Origin: Rhodobacter sp.
GTDB lineage: Bacteria; Pseudomonadota; Alphaproteobacteria; Rhodobacterales; Rhodobacteraceae
Reading direction: 5' to 3'
Assembly (NCBI GenBank): GCA_013821825.1
Contig: PNJK01000003.1
Span: 36,094-100,093, forward strand
DNA length: 64,000 nucleotides
Shown here: piece after piece, positions 51,825 to 61,465 of the stretch
Layout of the letters: each line of letters starts with the position of its first letter
How positions within the stretch are numbered: position 1 is the stretch's first letter
Program-made: the position numbers and the translations under genes
Notes under the pieces: model-generated
The model's input: the letters and a program-made list of their open reading frames with translations, nothing else
Database searches by the model: none
Told to the model about the DNA's origin: nothing

Positions 51825-54800
51825 ATGAGCCAGTTTCTAGACCGGTTGAACTTCTTCAAATCCCTGCGCAAGGACACATTCGCGGACGGTCACGGCCAGA
51901 CCACGATCGAAAACCGCGACTGGGAAGACACCTACCGCGCCCGCTGGCGGCACGACAAGATCGTGCGCTCGACCCATGGGGTGAACTGCACCGGGTCCTG
52001 TTCGTGGAAGATCTATGTCAAGTCCGGCATCGTCACCTGGGAGACCCAGCAGACCGACTATCCCCGCACCCGCCCCGACCTGCCCAACCATGAACCACGT
52101 GGCTGCGCGCGGGGGGCAAGCTATTCCTGGTATCTTTACAGCGCCAACCGTGTGAAGACGCCCCTGGTGCGCGGCAAGCTGGCGCGGCTCTGGCGCGAGA
52201 AGCGCAAGACCCTGGGCCCGATCGAGGCCTGGACCGCGATCCAGTCCGATCCGGTGGCCCGTGCCTCCTATGTCAAGGCGCGCGGCAAGGGCGGTTTCGT
52301 GCGCGCGTCCTGGCAGGAAGTGAACGAGATCAATGCCGCCGCCAATGCCTATACGACCAAGACCTATGGGCCCGACCGCGTGATGGGCTTCTCGCCCATT
52401 CCGGCGATGTCGATGGTCAGCTATGCGGCGGGGTCGCGCTACCTGAGCCTTCTGGGCGGCACCTGCATGTCGTTTTATGACTGGTACTGCGACCTGCCCC
52501 CCGCCAGCCCGATGACCTGGGGCGAGCAGACGGACGTGCCGGAATCGGCCGACTGGTACAACGCCGGCTACCTGATCCTCTGGGGTTCGAACGTGCCGCA
52601 GACCCGGACGCCGGACGCGCATTTCTATACCGAGGCGCGCTATCGCGGCACCAAATCGGCCGTGATCTGCCCGGACTATTCCGAGGCCGCCAAATTCTCG
52701 GACATCTGGCTGAATGCCAAGCAGGGCACCGATGCGGCGCTGGGCATGGCCTTTGGCCATGTGATCCTGCGCGAGTTCCATCTCGACCGGCAGGTCGAAT
52801 ACTTCGAAAACTATGCCCGCCAGTATTCGGACATGCCGATGCTGGTGAAGCTGGAAACGCGGGCTGACGGCCATCTCGTCCCCGGTCGGCAGCTTCGGGC
52901 CTCGGACCTGGCGGCGAACCTTGGCGAGACGAACAATCCTGAGTGGAAGACTGTCTGCATCGACGAAAAAACCGGGAAACTGGTGGCCCCCAATGGCTCG
53001 ATCGGCTTCCGCTGGGGTGAGCAGGGCAAGTGGAACCTTGAGGAAAAGGCCGGTGACACGGCCGTTTCGCCCAAGCTGACCCTGGTCCTGGACACCGACC
53101 ATGACGAGGTCGTCAATGTCGATTTCCCCTGGTTCGGCGGCGATGCGACGCAAGGCTGGGAAAACGACCCGCGTGGTGCGGTGCTGTCCCGCGCCATTCC
53201 GGTCAAGCGGATCACGCTGGCGGACGGGTCCGAGGCGAAGATCGCCACGGTGTTTGACCTTTTCTGCGCCAACTACAGCCTTGATCGCGGCCTTGGCGGC
53301 GAGAATGTCGCCCGCGATTACAATGACGATGTGCCCTTTACCCCTGCCTGGGCGGAACGCATCACCGGCGTGCCGCGTGACCGGATCATCCAGGTCGCCC
53401 GCGAATTCGCGAGCAATGCCGAAAAGACCAATGGCAAGTCGATGATCATCATCGGCGCGGCGATGAACCATTGGTACCACATGGATATGAACTATCGCGC
53501 CGTCATCAACATGCTGGTGATGTGCGGCTGCGTCGGTCAGTCGGGCGGCGGCTGGGCGCATTATGTGGGTCAGGAGAAACTGCGCCCGCAGACCGGCTGG
53601 ACGGCGCTGGCCTTTGCGCTGGACTGGGCGCGCCCGCCGCGGCACATGAACTCGACCTCGATGTTCTATGCCCATACCGACCAGTGGCGCTATGAGACGG
53701 TGACGGCCAAGGAAATCCTGTCCCCCACAGCGCCCGATGGCGATTGGGAGAGCCTGTCGCTGATCGACTACAACATCCGCGCCGAACGGATGGGCTGGCT
53801 GCCATCCGCCCCGCAACTGCGCACCAACCCGTTGAAAGTGGGCGCTGCGGCCAAGGCCGAGGGGATCGAGGCCAAGGATTACGTGGCGCGCGAGCTGAAA
53901 TCGGGCGCGCTGGAGATGTCCTGCATGGACCCGGACGCGCCGGAAAACTGGCCGCGCAACCTTTATGTCTGGCGCTCGAACCTCTTGGGCTCCTCGGGCA
54001 AGGGGCATGAGTATTTCCTCAAGCACCTTCTGGGCACCGATCACGGCGTGCAGGGCAAGGATCTGGGCGAGGAAGGCCGTCAGAAGCCGATTGAGGCGCG
54101 CTGGCACGACGAGGCGCCCAAGGGCAAGCTGGACCTTCTGACCTGCATCGACTTCCGGATGTCGACGACGGCCGTCTATGCCGATGTCGTGCTGCCGACC
54201 GCCAGCTGGTACGAAAAGGACGATCTGAACACCTCGGACATGCACCCCTTCATCCACCCGCTGCAGGCGGCGGTGGACCCGGCATACGAATCGAAGACCG
54301 ACTGGGAGATCTTCAAGGGCCTCGCCAAGACCCTTTCCGAGGTGGTTCCGGGCTATCTGGGTGTCGAAACCGATGTCGTGCAGCTGCCGATGCAGCACGA
54401 CAGCCCCGGCGAGGTGACGCAGCCTTTCGTGAAGGACTGGAAGAAGGGCGAATGCGACCTGATCCCGGGCAAGACCGCACCCGCCTATATCACGGTCGAA
54501 CGGGATTACCCCAACCTCTATGCCCGCTTCACCGCGCTTGGGCCGTTGATGGACAAGGTCGGCAATGGCGGCAAGGGGATCGCCTGGGACACCAAGACCG
54601 AGGTGCATCACCTGAAGGCGCTGAACGGCACCCATCTGGACGGCGTCAGCAAAGGCATGGCCCGGATCGAGACCGCGATCGACGCCTGCGAGGTGGTGCT
54701 GATGCTGGCACCGGAAACCAACGGCGAAGTGGCCGTGAAGGCTTGGGCTGCGCTGGAAAAGATCACAGGGCGCGAACATGCCCATCTGGCCGAGGTGAAG

Positions 54801-55580
54801 CAGGACGAAAAGATCCGCTTCCGCGACATCGCCGCCCAGCCGCGCAAGATCATCTCTTCCCCCACCTGGTCGGGGATCGAAAGCGAGGAGGTCTGCTACA
54901 ACGCCGGCTGGACCAATGTGCATGAGCTGATCCCGTGGCGCACCCTGTCAGGCCGCCAGCAGCTTTATCAGGATCACCTGTGGATGCAGGCCTTCGGCGA
55001 GTTCTTCGTCACCTGGCGGCCGCCGGTGGACCTGAAGACCATCACTCCGGCGGCGACCAAGTCGCTGGCGCCGGGCGAGAAGCATGTGATCCTCAACTTC
55101 ATCACCCCGCACCAGAAATGGGGCATCCATTCGACCTATTCGGACAACCTCCTGATGCTGACGCTGAACCGCGGCGGTCCGGTGGTCTGGGTCAGCGAGA
55201 CGGATGCGCGCACGGCGGGCATTGTCGACAACGACTGGGTCGAGGTCTTCAACACCAACGGCGTCATCACCGCCCGCGCGGTGGTTTCCCAGCGGATGAA
55301 GGACGGCACGATGTTCATGTATCACGCCCAGGAAAAGATCGTGAACACCCCCGGCAGCCAGATCACCGGCCAGCGGGGCGGCATCCACAACTCGGTCACC
55401 CGCACGGTGACGAAACCGACCCACATGATCGGCGCCTATGCCCAGCTAAGCTATGGCTTCAACTACTATGGCACGGTCGGCGCCAACCGGGATGAATTCG
55501 TGATCCTGCGCAAGATGAACAAGGTGGACTGGCTGGACACGCCCGTCGCCCAAACCGCAACTGAAAAGACGGAGGTGTGA
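51825..55580 (+). CDS. narG: Respiratory nitrate reductase alpha subunit (molybdopterin, catalytic)
   Basis: The 1251-residue protein is full length. The N-terminal segment THGVNCTGSCSWKIY...NHEPRGCARG carries the ligands of the His/Cys-bound FS0 [4Fe-4S] cluster, and TCMSFYDWYCDLPPASP contains the aspartate that binds molybdenum. It reduces nitrate to nitrite at the cytoplasmic face of the inner membrane, with electrons from narH. The start has GGAG seven bases upstream. No twin-arginine signal is present, as usual for NarG. Confidence 0.97.
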   Translation: MSQFLDRLNFFKSLRKDTFADGHGQTTIENRDWEDTYRARWRHDKIVRSTHGVNCTGSCSWKIYVKSGIVTWETQQTDYPRTRPDLPNHEPRGCARGASYSWYLYSANRVKTPLVRGKLARLWREKRKTLGPIEAWTAIQSDPVARASYVKARGKGGFVRASWQEVNEINAAANAYTTKTYGPDRVMGFSPIPAMSMVSYAAGSRYLSLLGGTCMSFYDWYCDLPPASPMTWGEQTDVPESADWYNAGYLILWGSNVPQTRTPDAHFYTEARYRGTKSAVICPDYSEAAKFSDIWLNAKQGTDAALGMAFGHVILREFHLDRQVEYFENYARQYSDMPMLVKLETRADGHLVPGRQLRASDLAANLGETNNPEWKTVCIDEKTGKLVAPNGSIGFRWGEQGKWNLEEKAGDTAVSPKLTLVLDTDHDEVVNVDFPWFGGDATQGWENDPRGAVLSRAIPVKRITLADGSEAKIATVFDLFCANYSLDRGLGGENVARDYNDDVPFTPAWAERITGVPRDRIIQVAREFASNAEKTNGKSMIIIGAAMNHWYHMDMNYRAVINMLVMCGCVGQSGGGWAHYVGQEKLRPQTGWTALAFALDWARPPRHMNSTSMFYAHTDQWRYETVTAKEILSPTAPDGDWESLSLIDYNIRAERMGWLPSAPQLRTNPLKVGAAAKAEGIEAKDYVARELKSGALEMSCMDPDAPENWPRNLYVWRSNLLGSSGKGHEYFLKHLLGTDHGVQGKDLGEEGRQKPIEARWHDEAPKGKLDLLTCIDFRMSTTAVYADVVLPTASWYEKDDLNTSDMHPFIHPLQAAVDPAYESKTDWEIFKGLAKTLSEVVPGYLGVETDVVQLPMQHDSPGEVTQPFVKDWKKGECDLIPGKTAPAYITVERDYPNLYARFTALGPLMDKVGNGGKGIAWDTKTEVHHLKALNGTHLDGVSKGMARIETAIDACEVVLMLAPETNGEVAVKAWAALEKITGREHAHLAEVKQDEKIRFRDIAAQPRKIISSPTWSGIESEEVCYNAGWTNVHELIPWRTLSGRQQLYQDHLWMQAFGEFFVTWRPPVDLKTITPAATKSLAPGEKHVILNFITPHQKWGIHSTYSDNLLMLTLNRGGPVVWVSETDARTAGIVDNDWVEVFNTNGVITARAVVSQRMKDGTMFMYHAQEKIVNTPGSQITGQRGGIHNSVTRTVTKPTHMIGAYAQLSYGFNYYGTVGANRDEFVILRKMNKVDWLDTPVAQTATEKTEV

Positions 55581-55583
55581 GCC

Positions 55584-57104
55584 ATGAAAGTTCGTGCTCA
55601 GATCGGCATGGTCCTGAACCTCGACAAATGCATCGGCTGCCATACCTGCAGCGTCACCTGCAAGAATGTCTGGACGACGCGGGAAGGCGTTGAATACGCC
55701 TGGTTCAACAACGTCGAGACCAAGCCGGGGATCGGCTATCCGAAGGACTGGGAAAACCAGAAACGCTGGAATGGTGGCTGGACGCGCAAGGCTGACGGCA
55801 GCCTTCAGCCCAAGCAGGGCGGCAAGTGGCGGGTTCTGGCGAACATCTTCGCCAACCCCGACCTGCCCGAGATCGACGACTTCTACGAGCCCTTCGATTT
55901 CGACCACGACCACCTGAAATCGGCCCCCGAAATGAGTGCCTTTCCCACCGCCCGCCCCCGGTCGAAGATCACCGGCGAGCGGATGGAAAAGATCGAATGG
56001 GGTCCGAACTGGGAGGAAATCCTGGGCGGCGAATTCGCCAAGCGCAGCCAGGACTACAATTTCGAAGGCATCCAGAAAGCCATCTATGGCGAGTATGAGA
56101 ACACCTTCATGATGTATCTGCCGCGCCTGTGCGAACACTGCCTGAACCCGGCCTGTGTCGCCGCCTGCCCCTCGGGTGCCATCTACAAGCGCGAGGACGA
56201 CGGGGTCGTGCTGATCGATCAGGAGAAGTGCCGCGGCTGGCGGATGTGCGTCTCGGGCTGCCCCTACAAGAAGATCTATTACAACTGGTCGTCGGGGAAA
56301 TCCGAGAAATGCACGCTGTGCTATCCGCGTCTGGAAAGCGGCCAGCCGACGGTCTGTTCGGAAACCTGCGTCGGGCGCATCCGCTATCTGGGGGTCATGC
56401 TCTATGACGCCGACAAGATCGCGCAGGCGGCCAGCGTGGAAAGCGAAAAGGATCTTTACGACGCGCAGCTTGGCGTGTTCCTCGATCCGAACGACCCCGC
56501 GGTGATCGCCGCGGCGCGGGCCGAGGGCATCCCCGAGGACTGGATCAAGGGCGCGCAGAACTCGCCGATCTGGAAGATGGCGATGGAATGGAAGATCGCC
56601 TTCCCGCTGCACCCCGAATACCGCACCCTGCCGATGGTCTGGTATGTGCCGCCGCTCTCGCCCATCCAGAATGCCGCTGCAGCCGGTCAGATCGCCGCAC
56701 AGGACGACATGCCGGATGTGAAAAGCCTGCGCATCCCGGTGCGCTATCTGGCCAACATGCTGACGGCAGGGGATGAGGCCCCGGTGGTCAGCGCGCTTGA
56801 GCGGATGCTGGCCATGCGGTCCTACATGCGGTCCAAGACGGTGGACGGGGTTATCAACCTTGGCGTGGCCAAGCGCGTCGGCATGACGCCGGCGCAGATC
56901 GAAGAGATGTATCAACTGATGGCGATTGCCAATTACGAGGACCGGTTCGTCATCCCCACCACCCACCGCGAAATGGTCGAGGACGCCTATGACCTGAAGG
57001 GCGGCTGCGGCTTTACCGACGGCAATGGCTGCTCGTCCGGGTCATCGGGCAAGACGCTGTTCGGCCAGAAGAAGTTCCGCGCCCCGACGGAGTTCCTGTC
57101 ATGA
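55584..57104 (+). CDS. narH: Respiratory nitrate reductase beta subunit (iron-sulphur)
   Basis: The 506-residue electron-transfer subunit has four ferredoxin-type motifs: CIGCHTCSVTC near residue 15, CEHCLNPACVAACPSG, CRGWRMCVSGCPY and CTLCYPRL...CSETC. The Trp in CRGWRMC replaces a cysteine, as in all NarH, giving one [3Fe-4S] and three [4Fe-4S] clusters. It passes electrons from NarI haem to NarG. It lies 3 bp after narG and overlaps narJ by four bases. Confidence 0.97.
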   Translation: MKVRAQIGMVLNLDKCIGCHTCSVTCKNVWTTREGVEYAWFNNVETKPGIGYPKDWENQKRWNGGWTRKADGSLQPKQGGKWRVLANIFANPDLPEIDDFYEPFDFDHDHLKSAPEMSAFPTARPRSKITGERMEKIEWGPNWEEILGGEFAKRSQDYNFEGIQKAIYGEYENTFMMYLPRLCEHCLNPACVAACPSGAIYKREDDGVVLIDQEKCRGWRMCVSGCPYKKIYYNWSSGKSEKCTLCYPRLESGQPTVCSETCVGRIRYLGVMLYDADKIAQAASVESEKDLYDAQLGVFLDPNDPAVIAAARAEGIPEDWIKGAQNSPIWKMAMEWKIAFPLHPEYRTLPMVWYVPPLSPIQNAAAAGQIAAQDDMPDVKSLRIPVRYLANMLTAGDEAPVVSALERMLAMRSYMRSKTVDGVINLGVAKRVGMTPAQIEEMYQLMAIANYEDRFVIPTTHREMVEDAYDLKGGCGFTDGNGCSSGSSGKTLFGQKKFRAPTEFLS

Positions 57105-57808
57105 AAAGCTTCAAAGCGCTCTCCGCCCTTCTGTCCTACCCCACGGCCGACCTGCAATCGGCGATACCGGAGATCGCCGTGGTCCTGCGGGACGAGGGCC
57201 TTTTCGGCCCCCGGGACCTGGCCCCGCTGCAGCCGTTGCTGCGCTGGCTTGGCGCGCATGACCTGTTTGAGGTGCAGGAAACCTATGTCCTGCTGTTTGA
57301 CCGGGCGCGCACCCTGTCCCTGAACCTATTCGAGCATGTCCATGGCGAAAGCCGGGACCGGGGCGGGGCAATGGTGGACCTTCTGGAAACCTATCGTGCG
57401 GGCGGCTTTGACCTGACAGGGACCGAACTGCCCGATCATCTTCCGGTTCTGCTGGAGTTCCTGTCGACCCAGACCCGGCAGGAAGCGCAGGGCATCCTTT
57501 CCGACGCAGGCCCGATCCTTGTGGCCCTGGCCGAAAGGCTTGCCCGGCGCGAAAGCCCCTATGCCGCCGTTCTGGCCGCGCTGGTCGATTTCGCCGGGGC
57601 CGACAGCACGACGGAAGCGGCACAGACGCTGCTTGCTGAAACGATGGACGACCCTACCGACACGGTGGCGCTGGACCAGACCTATGCCGAGGCGCAGGTC
57701 ATGTTCGGCCCCGATCCGAATGCCGGTTGTCCGGCCGCGCGCGACGTGCTTTCGCGCATGGCCCCCTTGCCCGCCCATGCCGCGCCCCAGGCGCCGGCCC
57801 TGACCTGA
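57101..57808 (+). CDS. narJ: Nitrate reductase molybdenum cofactor assembly chaperone NarJ
   Basis: The 235-residue all-helical TorD/NarJ chaperone has ALSALLSYPTADL near the start, LFEHVHGESRDRGGAMVDLLETY and the diagnostic DHLPVLLEFLS. It binds apo-NarG and holds it until the cofactor and FS0 cluster are inserted. The ATG overlaps the narH stop (ATGA). Confidence 0.95.
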   Translation: MKSFKALSALLSYPTADLQSAIPEIAVVLRDEGLFGPRDLAPLQPLLRWLGAHDLFEVQETYVLLFDRARTLSLNLFEHVHGESRDRGGAMVDLLETYRAGGFDLTGTELPDHLPVLLEFLSTQTRQEAQGILSDAGPILVALAERLARRESPYAAVLAALVDFAGADSTTEAAQTLLAETMDDPTDTVALDQTYAEAQVMFGPDPNAGCPAARDVLSRMAPLPAHAAPQAPALT

Positions 57809-57820
57809 CCGGAGGCTGAC

Positions 57821-58540
57821 ATGCAATACTTCCTTTTTGGCGTCCTGCCCTATCTGGCCATTATGATCATGGTCGTCGGCTCGATCGTCCGATATGACCG
57901 CGATCCCTTTACCTGGAAATCCAAATCCAGCCAACTTCTGCGCAGGCGCAGCTTCGTTCTGGGCTCGGTCCTGTTCCATGTCGGCGTGATCCTGATCTTC
58001 TTCGGGCACCTGGTTGGCCTCTTGACCCCGACCGCCGTCTTTTACGCCCTCGGCGTGTCGTCCGCTGTCAAGCAGCTTCTGGCCGTGGTGCTCGGTGGCA
58101 TCGCCGGGACCATGGCGCTGGTCGGCGGGACGATCCTGCTTGTCCGCCGGTTCGGCGATCCGCGCATCCGGGCGACCTCCAGCTTTGGCGACAATCTGGT
58201 GATCGTCATGCTGGTCGCTCAGGTGATCCTCGGGCTTGGGTCGATCATCCCGACGCTGGCGCATCTGAATGGCAGCGAGATGCTGAAGTTCGTGGGCTGG
58301 GCGCAGGGCATCGTCTATTTCCAGCCCGGCGCGGCCGACAAGATTGCCGATGTCAACTGGATCTACAAGGCGCATATCCTTCTTGGCCTGGCGATCTTCA
58401 TCACCTTTCCCTTCACCCGGCTGGTCCACATGGTCTCGGCCCCGGTGCGCTATCTCTGGCGGCCGGGCTATCAGATCGTGCGTTCGCGCCGTGGGGCCAA
58501 GGCCGGGCCTTCGGGCGTCGGCCCGGTTCGGGGGCGCTAG
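57821..58540 (+). CDS. narI: Respiratory nitrate reductase gamma subunit (cytochrome b)
   Basis: The 239-residue membrane protein has five helices (starting FLFGVLPYLAIMIMVVGSIVRY), histidines in FHVGVILIFFGHLVGL and HILLGLAIFITFPFTRLVHMVS that should bind the two b haems, and the C-terminal cytoplasmic tail that anchors NarGH. It oxidises quinol on the periplasmic side. It starts at the ATG at 57821 and is 3 bp from the PpiC gene. Confidence 0.96.
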   Translation: MQYFLFGVLPYLAIMIMVVGSIVRYDRDPFTWKSKSSQLLRRRSFVLGSVLFHVGVILIFFGHLVGLLTPTAVFYALGVSSAVKQLLAVVLGGIAGTMALVGGTILLVRRFGDPRIRATSSFGDNLVIVMLVAQVILGLGSIIPTLAHLNGSEMLKFVGWAQGIVYFQPGAADKIADVNWIYKAHILLGLAIFITFPFTRLVHMVSAPVRYLWRPGYQIVRSRRGAKAGPSGVGPVRGR

Positions 58541-58543
58541 GAC

Positions 58544-59344
58544 ATGACCGCCCCGCTTTTGCCGCCCGTCTTTGTCAACGGTGTTGAAATCCCCGCTGCG
58601 GCGATTGCCGCCGAGGCACAGAACCACCCCGCGCCGCCGGGCAAGCCCGGTCTTGCCTGGCGCGCGGCGGCGCAGGCCCTGGCCCTGCGCGAGGCCTGCC
58701 TGCAAGCCGCCCGCGCCGAGGGGGTCAAGGCCACGCCTGCGGAAACTGCGCCGGGGCAATGGGAAACCGAGGACGAAGCCCTGATCCGCGCCTATCTGGA
58801 AGCCCGTATCGCACCGGTCGAGCCGGACGAGCAAAGTCTGCGGGCCGCTTATGAGGCGAGGCCAGACCGGTTCCGCGCCCCCGATCTTTGGGAAGCGGCC
58901 CACATCCTGATTGCCGCGAAACCCGGCGACAAGGCGGCCGAAGCCGATGCCCGGGCCCTGTCCAGGACGCTGGCGGATGAACTGGCAGAGGCCCCAAGGC
59001 GATTCAGCGAGTTTGCCGCGCGGCATTCGGCCTGCACCTCGGCAAAATCGGGGGGGCTTCTGGGCCAGATCGGTCCCGGAGAAACGGCCCCCGAATTCGA
59101 GGCGGCTCTCGTGGCCCTGACCCCGGGCCAAATCACACAAGACCCGGTCCGATCGCGGTTCGGATTTCACATCATCCGGCTTGATGCCCATGCACGGGGC
59201 GAGATCCTGCCTTACGACGTGGTTCAGCCGCGTCTGAAGGATGCTGCCCGCAAAGCGGTCTGGGCGCAATCGGCGCGTGCCTTTGCGCAAACCCTGATGG
59301 AACGGGCCGAGATCAGGGGTCTGGCCCGATTGGGGACCGGCTGA
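58544..59344 (+). CDS. PpiC-type peptidyl-prolyl cis/trans isomerase
   Basis: The 266-residue protein has an N-terminal helical part (MTAPLLPPVFVNGVEIPAAAI) and a parvulin domain (about 125-225: WEAAHILIAAKPGDKAAEAD...SGGLLGQIGPGETAPEFEAAL...SRFGFHIIRLDAH). There is no signal peptide, so it is probably cytoplasmic. A parvulin is frequently linked to nar clusters in proteobacteria, where it is assumed to assist enzyme maturation. It overlaps the next gene by one base. Confidence 0.9.
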   Translation: MTAPLLPPVFVNGVEIPAAAIAAEAQNHPAPPGKPGLAWRAAAQALALREACLQAARAEGVKATPAETAPGQWETEDEALIRAYLEARIAPVEPDEQSLRAAYEARPDRFRAPDLWEAAHILIAAKPGDKAAEADARALSRTLADELAEAPRRFSEFAARHSACTSAKSGGLLGQIGPGETAPEFEAALVALTPGQITQDPVRSRFGFHIIRLDAHARGEILPYDVVQPRLKDAARKAVWAQSARAFAQTLMERAEIRGLARLGTG

Positions 59345-59847
59345 TGCGCATCGGCTATGTCAGCCTGCAAGGTCGCGGCGCGACCGATGCCTGTATCGCC
59401 GCGGTCGTGGCCGAGTTGCGAAGCGCAGGCGCAAGGCTTGCCGGAACCGTCCAGACCAATTTCGACCGCGCCAAGAGCCATCCGTGCGACATGGACCTGA
59501 TGGTCCTGCCCGCCGGGCCGGTCCTGCGCATCAGCCAGGATCTGGGCCCCGGGGCAAGTGGGTGCCGCCTGAACGGGGGCGTCCTGGAAGACGCCGTCAT
59601 GCAAGCGGCACGGCATCTGGCCCGGGCCGACCTCTTGGTGGTCAACAAATTCGGCAAGCTTGAAGCCGAGGGTCGTGGTTTCGTGCCCCTGATCGCCGAG
59701 GCAATGGAGCGGGAAATCCCGGTGATTGTCGGCGTGAATGGCCTGAACCTGCCGGCTTTTCTGCGCTTCACCGACGGCACCGCGAAGCAACTGACTTGCG
59801 CGCCGGCTGAAATCGCAAAATGGCTGTCGGGCCAGCCCGCGCTCTGA
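59344..59847 (+). CDS. DUF2478 domain protein
   Basis: The 167-residue protein begins MRIGYVSLQGRGATDACIAAVVAELRSAG, a P-loop-like start without a classical Walker lysine, and contains ADLLVVNKFGKLEAEGRGF, which resembles the NKFG pattern of small nucleotide-binding proteins of the DUF2478 family. Its activity is unknown. It shares its ATG with the PpiC stop (ATGA-like overlap) and is the last gene of the nar operon, suggesting a link to molybdoenzyme or cofactor handling. Confidence 0.85.
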   Translation: MRIGYVSLQGRGATDACIAAVVAELRSAGARLAGTVQTNFDRAKSHPCDMDLMVLPAGPVLRISQDLGPGASGCRLNGGVLEDAVMQAARHLARADLLVVNKFGKLEAEGRGFVPLIAEAMEREIPVIVGVNGLNLPAFLRFTDGTAKQLTCAPAEIAKWLSGQPAL

Positions 59848-60079
59848 GCCGCCCATTTGCTTGGACGCGGGCGAGCTTGGGGAACCCAAACAGATGGCCG
59901 GCTGTGCCTTTGGCCAGATTCAGTTCAAGGATGTCCCGTCTCCGAGAAAACGAACGACCGCTTGGGGGGATGATCTGGAAATGTCTGAAAGTCCGCTGAT
60001 GGGATGTGTCGACCGCTTTCCCCGATGCAGGGTTATCCCGAAGCGGGATGACCCCCTTACCGGCAGGAGAAGCGGCCAT
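59848..60079. other. Spacer between the nar operon and insertion-sequence remnants
   Basis: These 232 bp have no gene I can support. A short reading frame here lacks a ribosome-binding site and codes for unlikely composition. It probably holds the operon 3' end and the start of the transposon debris. Confidence 0.35.
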
Positions 60080-60730
60080 ATGTAAGAAGAAGAAGCGGAG
60101 CGTCCCGGGCTGCCGCACCTTGGAACAGCTCCCCCGCTGCATCGTCGGGATGGAAGCCTGCCTCGGCGCCCATTTCGTCAGTGGGGCACTGCGGGGCATT
60201 ACGGCCAGCCATGTGAAGCCCTTCAACAAGGGCCAGAAGAGCGGCTGCAACGATGCGGAGGCGGCCCTGCGGCCCAACCTGCCGACGGTTCCAGAGAGGA
60301 CTCAGGATCAACTCGATCTTCAGGCCCTGCATCGGGTCAGGGCACCGCTGGTCTCGCCTCGGACGGCAACATCAACCAGATCCGCGCCTTTATGATCGAA
60401 CAAGGGATCACCTTCCCTTCCGGCCTCAGGGCCCTGAAGAACGCCTTCGAGGCGATCCTGGAACAGCGTCGGGACGAGATTTCGCCCGGGATGCGGGGCA
60501 TCCTGATGGGCCTTATTGCGACTGGCTTTGGCTGGACAAAAGGATCGAGGACGTTTCAGCAGAGATCGAAGACACCAGCCGCACCGAAAAGAACTGCGCA
60601 AACATCATGACCATTCCGGGCATCGGCCGGATCACCAAGCGTGGCAGGCGTTACCCGAGGATGCGGTTCGTGCAGGCGGCGAAGATGATCATGATGTGGC
60701 TGAACCGTGGGCCGACTTCAGCTTCGGTCC
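60080..60730 (+). pseudogene. IS110-family transposase remnant with frameshifts
   Basis: Pieces of one IS110 (IS1111-like) transposase appear in successive frames: IVGMEACLGAHFV and KSGCNDAEA...DLQALHRVR (60125-60335), QIRAFMIEQGITFPSGLRALKN...SPGMRGILMG (60380-60515), and YCDWLWLDKRIEDVSAEIED...ANIMTIPGIGRIT (60515-60640). At least two frameshifts separate them, and the region between the catalytic aspartate domain and the C-terminal serine domain is altered. It is a dead element. Confidence 0.85.
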
Positions 60731-60777
60731 GTGGTTGTCGCTAGCGGTGACGCGGGTGCGGCGCAACATGGCGTCCA

Positions 60778-61073
60778 TCACCTCGGCCAACAAGCTTGCC
60801 CGCCCGCACGAAGCCGGGCGAGCCACTTGCGCACCTTGCGGACAGACACAGCAAGAGCCGCCGCGACCTCTGCCGCGGTCTGCCCCGCGACGACACGGTC
60901 GACGATCTGTTCTCGACTGTGAACGGTCGGGCTGGCCCTCGCCATTGTCTCTCGGACCAAACGCGTTCCAATGGCTCGATGATGCGGGTCGTTCATCTTG
61001 TGGGGTCCGCGGTTGGAGTCTGGTGATTGCTGCCTGCCCCCGCGCCGGGTGACCAACCTTCTGGGATTTCACA
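60778..61073 (-). pseudogene. Truncated IS481-family transposase with intact 5' end (right copy)
   Basis: On the minus strand, after the 83-bp end 61073-60991, a transposase begins at the ATG at 60996 (MNDPHHRAIGTRLVRETMA) and runs through its N-terminal helix-turn-helix (SREQIVDRVVAGQTAAEVAAALAVSVRKVRKWLARLRAGG) to a stop at 60778. The DDE catalytic domain is missing, replaced by the IS110 debris. The end matches 47139-47221 in inverted orientation. Confidence 0.85.
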
Positions 61074-61465
61074 GACAGGGCACCTGCAGTCAGCGTCGGC
61101 CAACGTCAGCGGAATGGCAGCACAGCAACCGGTCATTTTGTCCGCGAGAAAGTCAATTTGCATGGTTCCGAGGCAGCGCAGGTCGGGGTCGAGAGACGGA
61201 AAAATGGATCGAGTCTGTCGGCCACTCCGGGCGGCGCAAAAGATGCTGACCGGTTGTCAGGGGTGCCAGAACGCAAGCGCACGCCAAGCGGGGGCTGCAC
61301 GCGAATCCTCACGTTGCATTTTGAGGTAAAGGGAATCTTGGGGGGCGACGAACGTGGTTGGACATGACCGCCAGCTATCAGCAAGCGGCGAAAGGGGACT
61401 GCGAGGGGGAACAACCAGAAAAGAGCCAGCAACCTATTGAGGTCACCGGCATTCTTTGTGTCTAT
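61074..61465. other. Intergenic stretch next to tRNA-Leu
   Basis: These 392 bp between the insertion-sequence end and the tRNA 3' end contain no gene I can support. No integrase and no copy of the tRNA 3' end was seen. Confidence 0.4.

Noticed and set aside
51837..54923. A 1028-codon open frame antisense to narG
   Set aside because: It is a high-GC shadow of narG; its composition (His/Arg/Gly-rich, no domain) and lack of a ribosome-binding site contrast with the fully motif-supported narG on the plus strand.
55446..56966. A 506-codon frame antisense to narH
   Set aside because: It coincides exactly with narH, whose iron-sulphur motifs leave no doubt about the coding strand.
57326..59290. 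A 654-codon open frame antisense to narJ, narI and the PpiC gene
   Set aside because: It spans three well-supported genes on the opposite strand and has no recognisable fold.
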